Shown here: positions 47,095-58,901 of the stretch, one piece after another | Layout of the letters: each line of letters opens with the position of its first letter | How positions within the stretch are numbered: the stretch's first letter is position 1 | Source of the DNA: Antiaris toxicaria | Lineage: Eukaryota > Streptophyta > Magnoliopsida > Rosales > Moraceae | DNA: 64,000 bases | NCBI GenBank assembly: GCA_035233585.1 | Contig: CP141153.1 | Span: 39,235,825-39,299,824, forward strand | Direction of reading: 5' to 3' | Position numbers and translations under genes: made by a program | Notes under the pieces: model-generated | What the model saw: only the letters and a program-made list of their open reading frames with translations | What the model was told of the DNA's origin: nothing | Databases searched by the model: none

Positions 47095-48520
47095 TTAGAA
47101 CAAGTGAGGGTATGAAAGTCTCATCTCATCTTCTTTTTCCCACGTAGCTTCTCAATGTTGTGATTCCTCCACAATACCTTGACTAGTGGGATGGTCTTTT
47201 TTCTCAGCACCTTTTCTGCTCTAGCCAGTATCTAAACAGGCTGTTCTTCACAGGTCAAATCCTCTTGGAGTTGGACTGGTTCATGTTGTAGCACATGAGA
47301 TGGATCTGACATGTATTTTCTGAGCATTGAGACATGGAATACGTTATGCACTGCTGACAGCTCAGGAGATAATGCCAACTTGTAGGCAACCTTCCTAATG
47401 CGTTTGATAATCTAATAAAGTCTAATGTACCTTGGACTCAGTTTTCCCTTCTTACCAAAACACATAATTCCCTTCATGGGCGATACTTTCAGAAATACGA
47501 AGTCCCCTTCCTTGAATTCTAGGGATCCCTATCTTCTGTCTGCTCTGAGCACTCTTTGTCCTTTGCTGGATCTTGGCAACTGCATCTTAAGTTTCCTGCA
47601 TGAAATCTGTTTTATGCAGTTGTTTTTCCTTCAGATTATACCAGTAGATAGGTGATCTGCACTTTCGTCTATACAGGGCCTCATACAGTGCCATCTTGAT
47701 AGAAGCTTGACAACTATTATTATATAAGAATTCTACTAGTGGTAGCTTCTCATTCCTGGAAAATCTATTACACATTCTCGGAGCATATCCTCTAAAGTCT
47801 GGATAGTCCGTTCTAATTGTCCGTCTATCTGAGGATGAAAGGCTGTACTGTACTTCAGTTCAGTGCCCATGGCTCTCTGCACACACTCCCAAAAGTTTGA
47901 AGTGAATCGTGCATCTCTGTTAGATACTATAGACTTTGGAACTCCACGTAACCAGATAACATGAGCTACATAAAGATGTGCTAGCTTCTCCAATGAGTAA
48001 GTGATATTCATTGCTATGACCCTGACCGTCTTCGTTAACTTGTCCACGATTACCCAAATAGCATCGTGTCCTTCTCTTGTTTTGGGTAGCCCTACCACAA
48101 GATCCATGGTAACATGCTCCCATTTCCATTCTGGAATCTCTAGAGGTTCTAACTTTCCTCTAGGATGCTGATGCTCAGCCTTAACTTTCTCGCAAGTCAG
48201 GCATTTACTCATGAACTTTGCAATATCTCCTTTCATCCCTTTCCACCAAAACTATAGCTTTAAGTCTTGGTATATCTTGGTGGCTCTAGTATGGACTGAA
48301 TATGGTGTTTCATGAGCTTCTGATATGATTCTCCTTCGAAGTTCTTCATTTGCTGGAACGTGAATTCTCCCTCAATACATGATTAATCCATCTTTGGAAA
48401 TCTCTTTCTGGGAGTCTGTTAGACTTGAATCTTACTTCTGAGCTTCCTTGATATCATCAAATAATGATGACTTCAGCTGTAGTGCTGACAATTTTCCTAA
48501 TATCAGCTCCAGCTCGAGCG
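47095..48520 (-). pseudogene. G3 integrase, catalytic residue lost
   Basis: The segment 48236-47736 carries the end of the zinc-binding domain (KCLTCEKVKAEHQHP), the first catalytic Asp (VTMDLVVGLPKTREG), then SNRDARFTSNFW where SDRD is expected, and the Glu region (GQLERTIQTLEDML). The second catalytic Asp is therefore Asn. The segments 47775-47587 and 47550-47095 hold the C-terminal region with SPMKGIMCFGK-like and HVSMLRKY-like remnants, and the chromodomain tail in several frames. Nonfunctional. Confidence 0.88.
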
Positions 48521-48530
48521 AATGAATTTC

Positions 48531-48844
48531 TTACTGTAATGGTCTTGATAACCTGTCAATAGGCAACTGCTGCGGAACTATAGCTTTTCTGCTCAATGCA
48601 TCAGCTACTCGATTGGCTTTTCCTGGATGATAAAGGATCTCACAGTCATATCCTTCACCAACTCCAACCATCTTCTTTGCCTCATGTTTAACTCCTTCTA
48701 TGTGAAGAAGTATTTTAGACTCTGATGATCCGTGTAAATTTGGTACTGTGCTCCACACAGATAGAGTCACCAAATTTTGAGTGCGAACACTACTACAGCA
48801 AGTTCTAGGTCATAGGTGGGATAATTCTTCTCGTGCTCTTTCAA
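48531..48844 (-). pseudogene. G3 RNase H C-terminal part, broken
   Basis: The frame 48773-48531 contains EGYDCEILYHPGKANRVADALSRKAIVPQQLP, the end of RNase H, here described in shortened form: YDCEILYHPGK and VADALSRK. It is frameshifted relative to the segment to its right. Confidence 0.85.
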
Positions 48845-49479
48845 TTAGGGTGAAGCATAGGCAATTACTTTGCTATCTTGCATCAATACTGCTCCTAAAC
48901 TCACTCTTGAAGTATAACTGTAGATTTCATACTTCTCCCCCTTAGTAGGAAGTGTGAGGATCAGTGCGCTTGTCAGCTGTCTGTTCAGCTCTTGGAAGCT
49001 TCTTTCACATTCATCTATCCATATATACTTCTTTTCCTTACGTGTGAGGGTTATAAGAGGTGCTGCCAATCGTGCGAATCCTTCCACAAATCTCCTATAA
49101 TAGCCAGTTAACCCTAAAAAACTGCGTATCACTGTCACGCTCTTAGGTGCAAGCCATTTGTTTATCGCTTCCACTTTGATGGGAGCCACTACAATTCCCT
49201 CCTTGGACACTACATGTTTGAGAAAATGTACTCTGTCTAGCCAAAACTCACATTTTGAGAAGTTGGCATAGAATTGATGCTCTCTCAGCTTCTGAAAAAT
49301 AACTCTTAACTGTGCTTCATGCTTTGCGTGAGTCTTTGAATATACAAGGATGTCATCGATGAACATAACGACAAACTTGTCTAGATATTTCTTGAAAACT
49401 CTATTCATCAGGTCCATGAAAGCTACTGGAGCGTTCGTTAACCCAAACGGCATTACTAGGAATTCATAATGCCCATAAC
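48845..49479 (-). pseudogene. G3 reverse transcriptase, cut by copia insertion
   Basis: An open 202-codon segment that begins at MPFGLTNAPVAFMDLMNRV and includes the catalytic MFIDDILVYSKT, RSFLGLTGYYRRFVEGFARLA and the RNase H start (SLGAVLMQDSKVIAYASP). FIDD is intact. The sequence upstream of MPFGLTNAP is lost at 49480, where the copia LTR begins in the middle of the RT core. Confidence 0.92.
49475..49479. repeat. Target sequence of copia array (ATAAC), left
   Basis: The 5 bp before the LTR start TGTTAGGAAATG. The matching right copy would lie outside the window. Confidence 0.55.
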
Positions 49480-50597
49480 TGTTAGGAAATGCCTAAGTAT
49501 TAGAGACATTTTGATGTATTCATTTTGAACTGGATAATAAAATTATACATAGAGGTTATTCATTACATTGCTATCTGTCCTCATCTTATTTACATGTTAA
49601 AGTAAATGTAAGCAAATATGGCTCACTGACTGCTTGTGTTAAAATTGTTAGAACGTTGCATGCAATGGACTTTTGTATGCGAGAAGACAATGTTCTAAAG
49701 TTAGCAGTCTAAACTATGGTCTGTAGTCTATGGGGTTAAACCGAGCATCTAACTCATGTTAAGACTATTATGTTGTCTAAAGCCTTAGAGGGGACGGTTT
49801 GTCTTGACTGTCTGGAGCTGGACTCCTAAGTAGAGACATGGATATGTTGCTCGGTGGTGACATATTAGACCGGGACTAAAGCGTGATTGATCTACGTAGT
49901 CCGCTATGAATGGATCAATCTGCTTTTGACGTTCATTGTGCAATAACCTTAATCCTGAGTAAATGAACTTCTTCATGTATATGACTTGTGTACTTTGATG
50001 TTCCAATGGCTAAAGCGTCTCAGAGGTAGTAAGCTTATAGACCGGTTCATTGGGTGCATGACTTGTATACGATGAAGGGTTTTGTTTGCAGATATCGGAA
50101 TCATAGCTCTGAGGAGTTAAAGGTATCCTCTTAAAGGCATTATACTGAATGTGAAAATGGACAAGGCCTTAGGTCGTCTGCTGGGCGGATGACTTCTTAT
50201 TCACATATGGTGAATAATCATTTTCTTAATTCGGTAGTATAATGGAACTTTAAGATAACCTGATCAGTAGGATTAAACGGACTTTGACCTAAGGCTGATC
50301 ATGGGTATCATATGAGGGTTTTGCATATATGACAAGGTCATTGGATAGTAGCTCGTCACAGGCTTACGTAATACAGTATATAATTGGGAGTTCAGTTTCA
50401 GGTTTATAGTGGTGTGACTCTGAAACTAGTGATCATATGATTGAGTTGTTTGGTAAAGAATGATCATCATATGGAATCACGGGAGCCCGATTACATATGT
50501 CCAATTAGTCCCTCTACTAGCTCCTCATATGAACCACAACCGTGTTGTGGAATATGAAATTTGAAATTTGAAATTTGAAATTTGAAATTTGAATTTG

Positions 50598-50647
<50 letters not shown>

Positions 50648-51638
50648 TTGAAATTCAAATTTTGAATCACAGTCCAAGTAGGATTCGAATTTGTTGTGGA
50701 AAATCCACAAGGTTTGAAATTCGAATTTGAGTTGGATTTGGAGAGGATAATCTTGTTAGAATCCTACTTGAATTTTGAATCTAAATCCCAACAAAAGTGG
50801 ACGAAATTTTTGAGGATAATCCTCAATGGAATTTCGATTTTTTGTGGATAAGGTGCAAGGGAAAATTCAAGCTTCAAACCTAGTTGAATTTGGATTCTCT
50901 CCTTCCCTGAAAAGTGGCCGAAATTAGGGAGAAAATCTCCTAGGAAATTCGGTTATTTTTGGATAAGGTTGAGATAAGATTCAAGCTTGAAAATCCTAGT
51001 GGAATTTTGATTCTCCCTTATCCTAAAAGTGGCCGAATTATTGGAGGAAAAATCTCCTTGGAAATTTCAGATTTTTTGGTTGAAAAAGGGAGATAAAATT
51101 CTAGTTAAAATCTTGTTTAGATTTGGATTGGATTTATCCTAAGAAAACCGAATTTTTTGTTGAGATTCTCCCCTGGAAAAATTCAGATTTTATGGATATG
51201 GATAAGGGAAAATATCTTTTCCTAATCCAATTCAAATTCAGAGAATCACCTCATGCATGTCTATAAGTAGAGGTCCTGCCACTCCAGTTCTCTCAGACCA
51301 TAGACTCTCTGTGAGCAGGCTTATTGTTGCACAGCTCATCGTGACAATTAAGTTCTTTAGAGATCTGGGTGGTCAGAAGAAGACTAGCAGTGCTAGCATA
51401 CCGATCGATGTTCAGAGTGCCCACACACTCAGCCATTCGGGAATTGGAGAATAGTAGAGAAGGCTAGTTGGTTGAAGCCTCCGGTCATTCTCCTCCTGCA
51501 AGATTGGCGTCCTTGAGGTATGAGTTTTGATTGTTGTTGGTTTATTGTATATGGCATCATGAGATATTTAACGATCTAAAAATTTTTATTGTTCCGCTGC
51601 ACCACTCTGATACGTTTTTACCGATTTATTTTCCTTCA
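49480..51638 (+). repeat. C3 first LTR
   Basis: TGTTAGGAAATG ... TTCCTTCA, 2159 bp. Nearly identical to 57511-59895 but lacks the stretch corresponding to 58557-58785 (replaced by 3 bp at 50525-50527). It contains the AAATTTG repeat block (50546-50665) and a TATA box. Confidence 0.95.
51262..51269 (+). promoter_or_regulatory. TATA box of C3 first LTR
   Basis: TATAAGTA, changed by one base from TATAAATA in the other three copia LTRs. The conserved GTCCTGCCACTCCAG block that follows is the likely start region. Confidence 0.6.
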
Positions 51639-51640
51639 AT

Positions 51641-51653
51641 TGGTATCAGAGCC
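51641..51653 (+). promoter_or_regulatory. C3 first-unit primer binding site (tRNA-iMet)
   Basis: TGGTATCAGAGCC two bases after the LTR end. Confidence 0.95.
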
Positions 51654-53521
51654 ATCTCATGACTATGCCATGTACATAAATTAGACAATTACTTAGTCTT
51701 TTTATTCATATATGGATTTGATATTTAGAGAGTGGCATTCTAGGGTTCTTTTATGTTGTTATCAGGGATTATGTATAAAGTATGTGGTTATTTTAATTTT
51801 CTGAATTATTATAAGCATACTTGTTTATACCGGTTATGGCTCCTTAGAATTTAGAAAAATTGTATCTAGGAATTTTTATGTAACCATGGGAGCAGTTTAT
51901 TAACACTGTAATTTTCCCATGGATTTTAATTTCTGTCTCTTAGAATTTTTATGGTTAGAATTTTTTGTACACCGGAAACGGTTTAGGAATTTTTATGTAA
52001 TTATTCTTGGAGGAGATTGAAGATTGAAGACCGTAATTTATTTTTTCCCAAAAGTTAAATTTGATTTAAAGATTGAAATTTTGATTGTGTGGAAAATTTC
52101 AATTTAATTGGGATTCAAATTAATTTTTGGAGATCCTAATAGGTAAATTGGAATATGGCATGAAAATCGAGACACAACCCCTCGGGATAGGCCCTCGGGC
52201 CTTGGTGGGGCTACAGCCCCTGCCCTCGGGCAGGATGGGGCTGCAGCAGCCCCTGTGCAGGCCCACACCACCCACGGCCGCAGGCTTGGCCTGCGGCCAG
52301 GGGTGGCCGTGGCCTGCCCAAGGTTGGCTGCAGCCTAGGCGTGCAGCCTGCCGGCTGCTGCACCCAGCCTGGGCGTGCAGCCCGGCAGGGCTGCACATAG
52401 GGGCGGCCGTGGGCTGCCAGCCCCTCCGGGGCTGGTGGCTGCCCACGGCGGCTGCCGCCTAAGGGGGCGGTGGTCCGACGATCAAAAAAAAAAAAAAAAC
52501 CAGAAAATTTTGATTTTTAAATTTTAGATTTAATTTTAAATCATGTTTAAAAATATGTAATTAAAATTTTCAAATTACATATTATTACACATGATGTTTA
52601 AAATTGTTTAAAATTAAAATTTGAAATTTAAATTTGAAATTCGAATTTGGAATTTGGATTTGAAATTTAAATTTTTGGATATTTAAATTTTAAATAATTC
52701 TTGGGATGAGAAATAAATGGAGACCCAAAGAATGCTTTGGATGGAATTTTGTAATCTTTATTTTCTTTATTCTAGGATGGAACCATAGCTTGGTTGTTCT
52801 GTCAATTATTTTTTCTGTGATATGTCATGGATGTATAAATATGTATTAATGGATGTTTTGTATGCATATTTGATAACATGTCATATAGGATAGGTGAGTG
52901 CCGCTCATACTATATTGATCATACATAATTTGTCAAAACTTGCATGTTTTTCAAAATATTGAGTGGGAGAGGGTTTTAAACAAAACCCACGGCCTCCATT
53001 GTTGATCCATATGTGAAAGCATGGTAACGCCTCGCGTCAGTTCTGCCCTGACCACACCCCTCGGTAGGTGTTTACCGCCGCCGGTATACTAGATTGGATC
53101 TCCTATGTGGAAAACGTGTTCGGGTACGATCCTATTCATGACCACCCCTCGGTGGCTTGGTAGGACGTGGATCGGGCTACGTAAACAATGGTTATACACT
53201 CAAGACTCGTTTAGTTATTAACCTTCCCTAGAAGCTCTGTTAACTAAACTGGTGGCCAAATAAGCGGTTATTAATATATGTCTTAACCTTGGAGGATTTA
53301 AGGCAACATATATTAATTGGACGGGGTCCATGTTCCGGCTATTTGTTCTCATGACCACCCCTCGGTGGCTTGGGGCAATGGGTGCTGAGAATTACCGTTG
53401 CAATGCTACATGTTTTTCAAGTTTCATGTAGGAACATACTTGTATGTTTTATTTGCTAAATTATCTGTATATTTGCTTGGGCTTTGTAATGATGTCTAGT
53501 ATAATTTTATTTCTGTTCAAA
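51654..53521 (+). other. C3 first-unit long leader with GC island and hairpins
   Basis: About 1.87 kb lies between PBS and gag. It holds an AT-rich first third, a GC-rich island at about 52170-52480, AAATTTG repeats, and then a 550-bp part with CCACC-CCTC-GGTGG hairpins at 53142-53155 and 53355-53368 and a variant at 53051-53066. No credible ORF. Confidence 0.85.
52170..52480 (+). other. GC-rich island in copia leader
   Basis: About 300 bp dominated by G and C, with repeated GGGGCTGC, GGGGCTGCAG and GCAGCC words able to pair with each other. It ends in a 16-bp A run at 52484. All four leader copies in the window have it, with size changes. Overlapping ORFs on both strands are a by-product of base composition. 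Confidence 0.85.
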
Positions 53522-56500
53522 ATGTCACCGACACCCCTCATTTCAATACTTACTGAAAATAAGTTGAATGGTGACAATTATAAAGATTGGAAAAGAAATC
53601 TATTAATAGTTCTCAGCTGCGAGAGACACAAGTTCGTGCTGGACGAACCATGCCCACCTGGGCCCAAACCTAACACACCACTTGAGGAGGTCCCGGTTGC
53701 CTATAATCGTTGGAGAGAATCCAATGAGATAGCTCGATGCTACATCCTTGCTAGCATGACGAGTGCTTTACAAAAGCAACATGAGACTTATCAAGTTGCT
53801 GGGGAGATCATGGAAAATCTGGAGGACATGTTCGGAGGCCAAGAAAAATTGGCTCGACAGCCCGCTATCACCAGCATTATGAACTCCAAGCAAAAGGTGA
53901 GTACTCCGGTGAAGGACCATATGATCACTCTAATGGGATTCTTCACTGAGGCTGCCGAGAATGGTGCTGAGTTAGACTACAACACCCAGATCGAGATGGT
54001 GTTCAAGACTCTGTCTAAAGATTTTGTGGGGTTTAAGGCCGCATACAATCTGACGACAAAGGAGTTAGGACTAACCGAGCTCATGAAGCAACTACAGGCT
54101 TATGAGCGGATGATCAGGGATGAGGATGTGGTCCGACCTAAAGGTGAGGCCAATTTGGCGGAATCTTCCAATCCCTCACGACAGAGGATGAGGCCAAATA
54201 CGAAGCAAGTGGCTTCTAGTTCTTCTAACCCTCCTGTCTCAGACGGGAAGAAGAAGAAGAAGAACAAGAAGCCAAAGGACCCTAAAAAGTCCAAATGCTT
54301 CCATTGTGGGAAGGTAGGTCACTTTATGAAGGCTTGCCGGGAATTCCTAGCCGCCAAGGGCAAGGAAGGTAAGGAACTTCATTACCTGGAAGCGTGTTTG
54401 GTGGAAGAATCGAAAGACACTTGGGTCATTGATTCGGGCGCCACTAATCATGTTTGTGTTTCTATGCTGGGGTTCGTGGAAACGAGAAGTCTACATGATA
54501 GGAGCCTCTCGTTGCGGACTGGAGATGGTAGCTTTGTGGTGGCTGAAGCAGTGGGAGATGTTTATCTTTATTTTGATCAATTTAGGTTTATTTTTTTGAA
54601 AGACTGTTTTTAAGTTCCTAATTTTAGGAGGAACCTTATATCGGTAGCTTGTTTAATAAAGGATTCTTATTCAATTTCTTTTAGTAAAAGAGTAGATATT
54701 CATAGAAATAAGTCTTTTATCTGTTCTGGATGGATGGATGGAAACCTATATTTGATCAAACCAAAGATGTAGTCACTGCTTGACACTGAATTAATTGATA
54801 ACTCTAAAAGGTTGAAAGTTTCTCACTCTAACAAGGCGTATCTTTGGCATTTAAGACTTGGTCATATTAATCAGGATAGGATTCAAAGATTGGTGAAAGA
54901 CGGTCCTTTGGAATCTCTGGAGGAGGTACGACTTCCCCAATGTGAGTCATGTCTAGAGGGTAAAATGACTAAGAGGTCTTTTGGAGCTAAGGGTACAAGG
55001 GCTCAGGAGCTCTTAGAAATTGTGCACACTGACGTATGTGGCCCCATGAACGTCACAGCACGAGGAGGGTTCAAGTATTATGTCTCTTTTATAGATGATT
55101 ACTCGAGGTATGGATATATGTATCTGATGTACCACAAGAGCGAAACCTTTGACAAGTTCAAAGAGTATCGTGCGGAAGTGGAAAAGCAATTGGATAAATC
55201 CATAAAGACACTTCGATCTGATCGAGGTGCCGAATATCTCTCCGATGAATTTCTAGGACATCTTGTAGAGAACGGGATTTTATCCCAATTGACTGCACCT
55301 GGTACTCTACAACAGAATTGTGTAGCCGAAAGGAGAAACAGGACCTTGTTGGATATGGTACGGTCCATGATGAGTTATTCAACGCTGCCATTATCATTTT
55401 GGGGATATGCTTTACAAACGGCGTGCTATATTCTGAACCAGGTTCCAAGCAAATCAATTCCCAGAACTCCGTATGAATTGTGGCGTGGCCGAAAGCCCTC
55501 CCTTGGACATATGAGAATATGGGGCTGCCCGGCACATGTACTGGATGGGGATGCAAAAAAGTTGGAACCAAGATCAGAATTGTGCATGTTTGTAGGGTAT
55601 CCAAAAGGAACAAAAGGAGGTCTTTTCTATAACCCGAAGGAACAAAAAGTCATTGTCTCAACCCATGCGACATTCTTGGAGGAAAGTCACATGAATGACT
55701 TTAAGCCTCGAAGCAAAGTGGTGCCAGAGGAGTTATCAGGTGAAAGAACTGCTCCACAGATTTCGGTCTTGGACGCAAGTCCGAGTTCCAGTGAAAGACC
55801 TGCAGACGATCAACAATTTAGGGTGCCTCGTCGTAGTGGGAGGGTTTCGAAGAAACCTAATTTCTTCATGTATGATGCTGAGGTATACCAGGCCGAGGCT
55901 CATGAGCATGAGGAAGATCCGGTCACATATGATGAAGCTATAAAGGATGTTGATTCTAAATCTTGGAAACAGGCTATGAACAATGAGATGGATTCTATGA
56001 AATCCAACTCTGTTTGGGAACTTGTAGATTTGCCGGATGGGATAAAACCCATTGGATGCAAATGGGTCTACACAAGAAAGAAGGATGCGGAAGGGAGAGT
56101 GGAAACTTTCGAAGCTAGACTGATTGCGAAGGGATACACGCAAAAGGCTGGAATCGATTACGAGGAAACCTTTTCGCCTGTTGCTATGCTAAAGTCTATC
56201 CGTATTCTTCTGTCCATTACTGCGGCTCTCGATTACGAGATCTGGCAAATGGATGTCAAGACGACATTCTTGAATGGCCATCTTGAAGAGTGTATCTATA
56301 TGATACAGCCCGAAGGGTTCGTAGCGAAAGGCCAAGAAAGAAAAGTCTACAAGTTGCTTAGATCCATTTATGGATTAAAGCAGGCATCCCGCTCATGGAA
56401 CCAGAGGTTTGATCAAGTGATTAAGACATTTGGTTTTGAGCAGAACGTTGATGAACCTTGTGTTTATAAACGTATTAAGGATGGAAAAGTGGTCTTTCTG

Positions 56501-57496
56501 ACACTCTACGTCGATGATATACTACTCATTGGGAATGATGTAGGGAACTTATCATCGGTCAAGCTTTGGTTACCCCAACAGTTTGACATGAAGGACTTGG
56601 GAGAAGCTAATTATGTTCTAGGCATTCGTCTCTTCAGAGATCGAAAGAACAAAATGATAGCATTATCCCAAGCTTCATACATAGATAAAATAATTGACAA
56701 ATATGCAATGCTAGAGGCAAAGAAAGGCTCACAACCTTCTATTGCCGGTCTAACTCTTTCATTGGATGACTGTCCCAAGACATCGGAAGAAAGAGAGCGT
56801 ATGAGTAAGGTCCCTTATGCATCCGCTGTGGGTAGCCTTATCTACGCTATGCTTTGCACTCGCCCGGACATATGTTTAACAGTAGGTATGGTAAGTCGTT
56901 ATCAAGCGAATCCTGGACCCAAGCACTGGCAAGCAGTAAAACATATACTCAAGTATCTTAAGAGAACGAGAGATTATATGCTGATGTATTCTGGAGGGGA
57001 CCTAACACCCGTAGGATACACGGACTCAGACTTCCAGACTTGTAAGGATTCGAGGAAATCGACATCTGGATCAGTGTTTTTACTCGGAGGAGGCGCCATT
57101 GTGTGAAGGAGCGTGAAGCAGGGCTGCACAGCTGACTCTACTATAGAGGCTGAGTATGTGGCTGCGGCTGAGGCATCTAAAGAAGCGGTTTGGCTCCGCA
57201 AGTTCTTTAGAGACCTTGAGGTCATTCCGGGTGTTGACAAGCCTATTACACTTTACTGTGATAATACAGGGGCAATTGCCAACACAAGGGGATCTCAGCA
57301 CCACAGGAGGACCAAGCACATCGATCGGAGATATCATATTATTAGAGGGCATGTGGAGACAGGACAAGTGGATGTATGTAAGATCGCGTCCGAGGACAAC
57401 ATCGCTGATCCCTTTACTAAGACTTTGGTGGCTAGAAGCCTTGAGAGGCATGTAGAGGCGATGGGGATGCGTAACATGGCACATCTGCTGGCTTAG
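53522..57496 (+). pseudogene. C3 first-unit gag-pol, three nonsense codons
   Basis: One frame of 1325 codons encodes the whole polyprotein, broken only by TAA (54611), TAG (54770) and TGA (57104). Domains by residue from the ATG at 53522: Gag 1-258; zinc knuckle CFHCGKVGHFMKAC 259-272; protease DSGATNHVC from Asp304; pre-integrase zinc region about 435-485 (HLRLGHINQ, then CESC); integrase core with Asp504, Asp567 and Glu603 (D-35-E spacing); RT with YVDDILLIGND at 996; RNase H with CDNTGAIANT near 1247. RDRG-type motif reads SDRGAEY and QQNGVxERR reads QQNCVAERR, further changes from the second unit. An upstream in-frame ATG at 53444 adds 26 hydrophobic residues; 53522 matches the family start better. 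Inactive. Confidence 0.95.
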
Positions 57497-57510
57497 GGCA
57501 AGTGGGAGAT
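57496..57510 (+). promoter_or_regulatory. C3 first-unit polypurine tract
   Basis: GGGCAAGTGGGAGAT directly before the LTR start; the gag-pol stop codon overlaps its first base. Confidence 0.9.
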
Positions 57511-58869
57511 TGTTAGGAAACGCCCTAAGTATTAGAGACATTTTGTTGTATTCATTTTGAACTGGATAATAAAAGTATACATAGAGGTTATTCATTACAT
57601 TGCTATCTGTCCTCGTCTTATTTACATATTAAAGTAAATGTAAGCAAATATGGCTCACTGACTGCTTGTGTTAAAACTGTTAGAACGTTGCATGCAATGG
57701 ACTTTTGTATGCGAGAAGACAATGTTCTAAAGTTAGCAGTCTAAACTATGGTCTGTAGTCTATGGGGTTAGACCGAGCATCTAACTCATGTTAAGACTAT
57801 TATGTTGTCTAAAGCCTTCGAGGGAACGGTTTGTCTTGACTGTCTGGAGCTGGACTCCCAAGTAGAGACATGGATATGTTGCTCGGTGGTGACATATTAG
57901 ACCGGGTCTAAAGCGTGATTGATCTACGTAGTCCGCTACGAGTGGATCAATCTGTTTTTGACGTTCATTGTGCAATAACCTTAATCCTGAGTAAATGAAC
58001 TTCTTCATGTATATGACTTGTGTACTTTGATGTTCCAATGGCTAAAGTGTCTCAGAGGTAGTAAGCTTATAGACCGGTTCGTTGGGTGCATGACTTGTAT
58101 ACGATGAAGGGTTTTGTTTGCAGATATCGGAATCATAGCTCTGAGGAGTTAAAGGTATCCTCTTAAAGGCATTATACTGAACGTGAAAATGGACAAGGCC
58201 TTGGGTCGTTTGCTGGGCGGATGACTTCTTATTCACATATGGTGAATAATCATTTTCTTAATTCGGTAGTATAATGGAACTTTAAGATAGCCTGATCAGT
58301 AGGATTAAATGGACTTTGACCTAAGGCTGATCATGGGTATCATATGAGGGTTTTGCATATATGACAAGGTCATTGGATAGTAGCTCGTCACAGGCTTACG
58401 TAATACGGTATATAATTGGGAGTTCAGTTTCAGGTTTATAGTGGTATGACTCTGAAACTAGTGATCATATGATTGAGTTGTTTGGTAAAGAATGATCATC
58501 ATATGGAATCACGGGAGCCCGATTATATATGTCCAATCAGTCCCTCTACTAGCTCCACATAATTCCTTAACGTTTGGCAAATTGATTTGTGTATGCTATT
58601 GGCTAGTTTATTATGCATGGATGGTGATGACGCAGGATTAGGATGGTATACAAGATTCTCTCCGGTTGGATTCAGATTTTGTTTTGGATAATAGAGTACA
58701 CAATTATTCGAACTCCAAATAAAGTTGCTATGATTTTATTCGAGATTGGATTGGAGTTGTAGAAAATTATCCATGAGAACAAGAATATGAACCACAACCG
58801 TTTTGTGGAATTTGAAATTTGAATTTTGAATTTTGAATTTTGAATTTTGAAATTTGAAATTTGAATTTG

Positions 58870-58901
<32 letters not shown>

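Larger units (their letters stand above)
44525..49479 (-). mobile_element. G3: third Tekay/Del-type gypsy element, 3' part only
   Basis: 3' LTR 44525-47058, PPT, hairpin, integrase, RNase H and part of RT, ending abruptly at the copia insertion (49480). The 5' part (RT start, protease, gag, 5' LTR) should lie beyond the copia array, outside the window, so whether it carried ORF-A cannot be seen. Left target sequence TTGTA at 44520-44524. Confidence 0.9.

Noticed and set aside
50546..50665. AAATTTG repeats as a CRISPR-like array
   Set aside because: There are no unique spacers; the units are short, degenerate and part of a plant copia LTR.
52120..52462. Overlapping ORFs of about 60-110 codons on both strands in the GC island (also 60377-60780, 19727-19993 and 21155-21421)
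   Set aside because: Open frames on both strands at once are expected from GC-rich sequence lacking stop codons; frames are not kept between copies.
53444..53521. Upstream in-frame ATG giving a 26-residue hydrophobic extension of copia Gag
   Set aside because: Copia Gag proteins are cytoplasmic and start near the SPTPLISIL-type segment; C2 does not clearly keep the extension.
55099..57595. Antisense ORFs of 80-170 codons across copia pol
   Set aside because: Mirror frames of a real gag-pol frame with no domain of their own.
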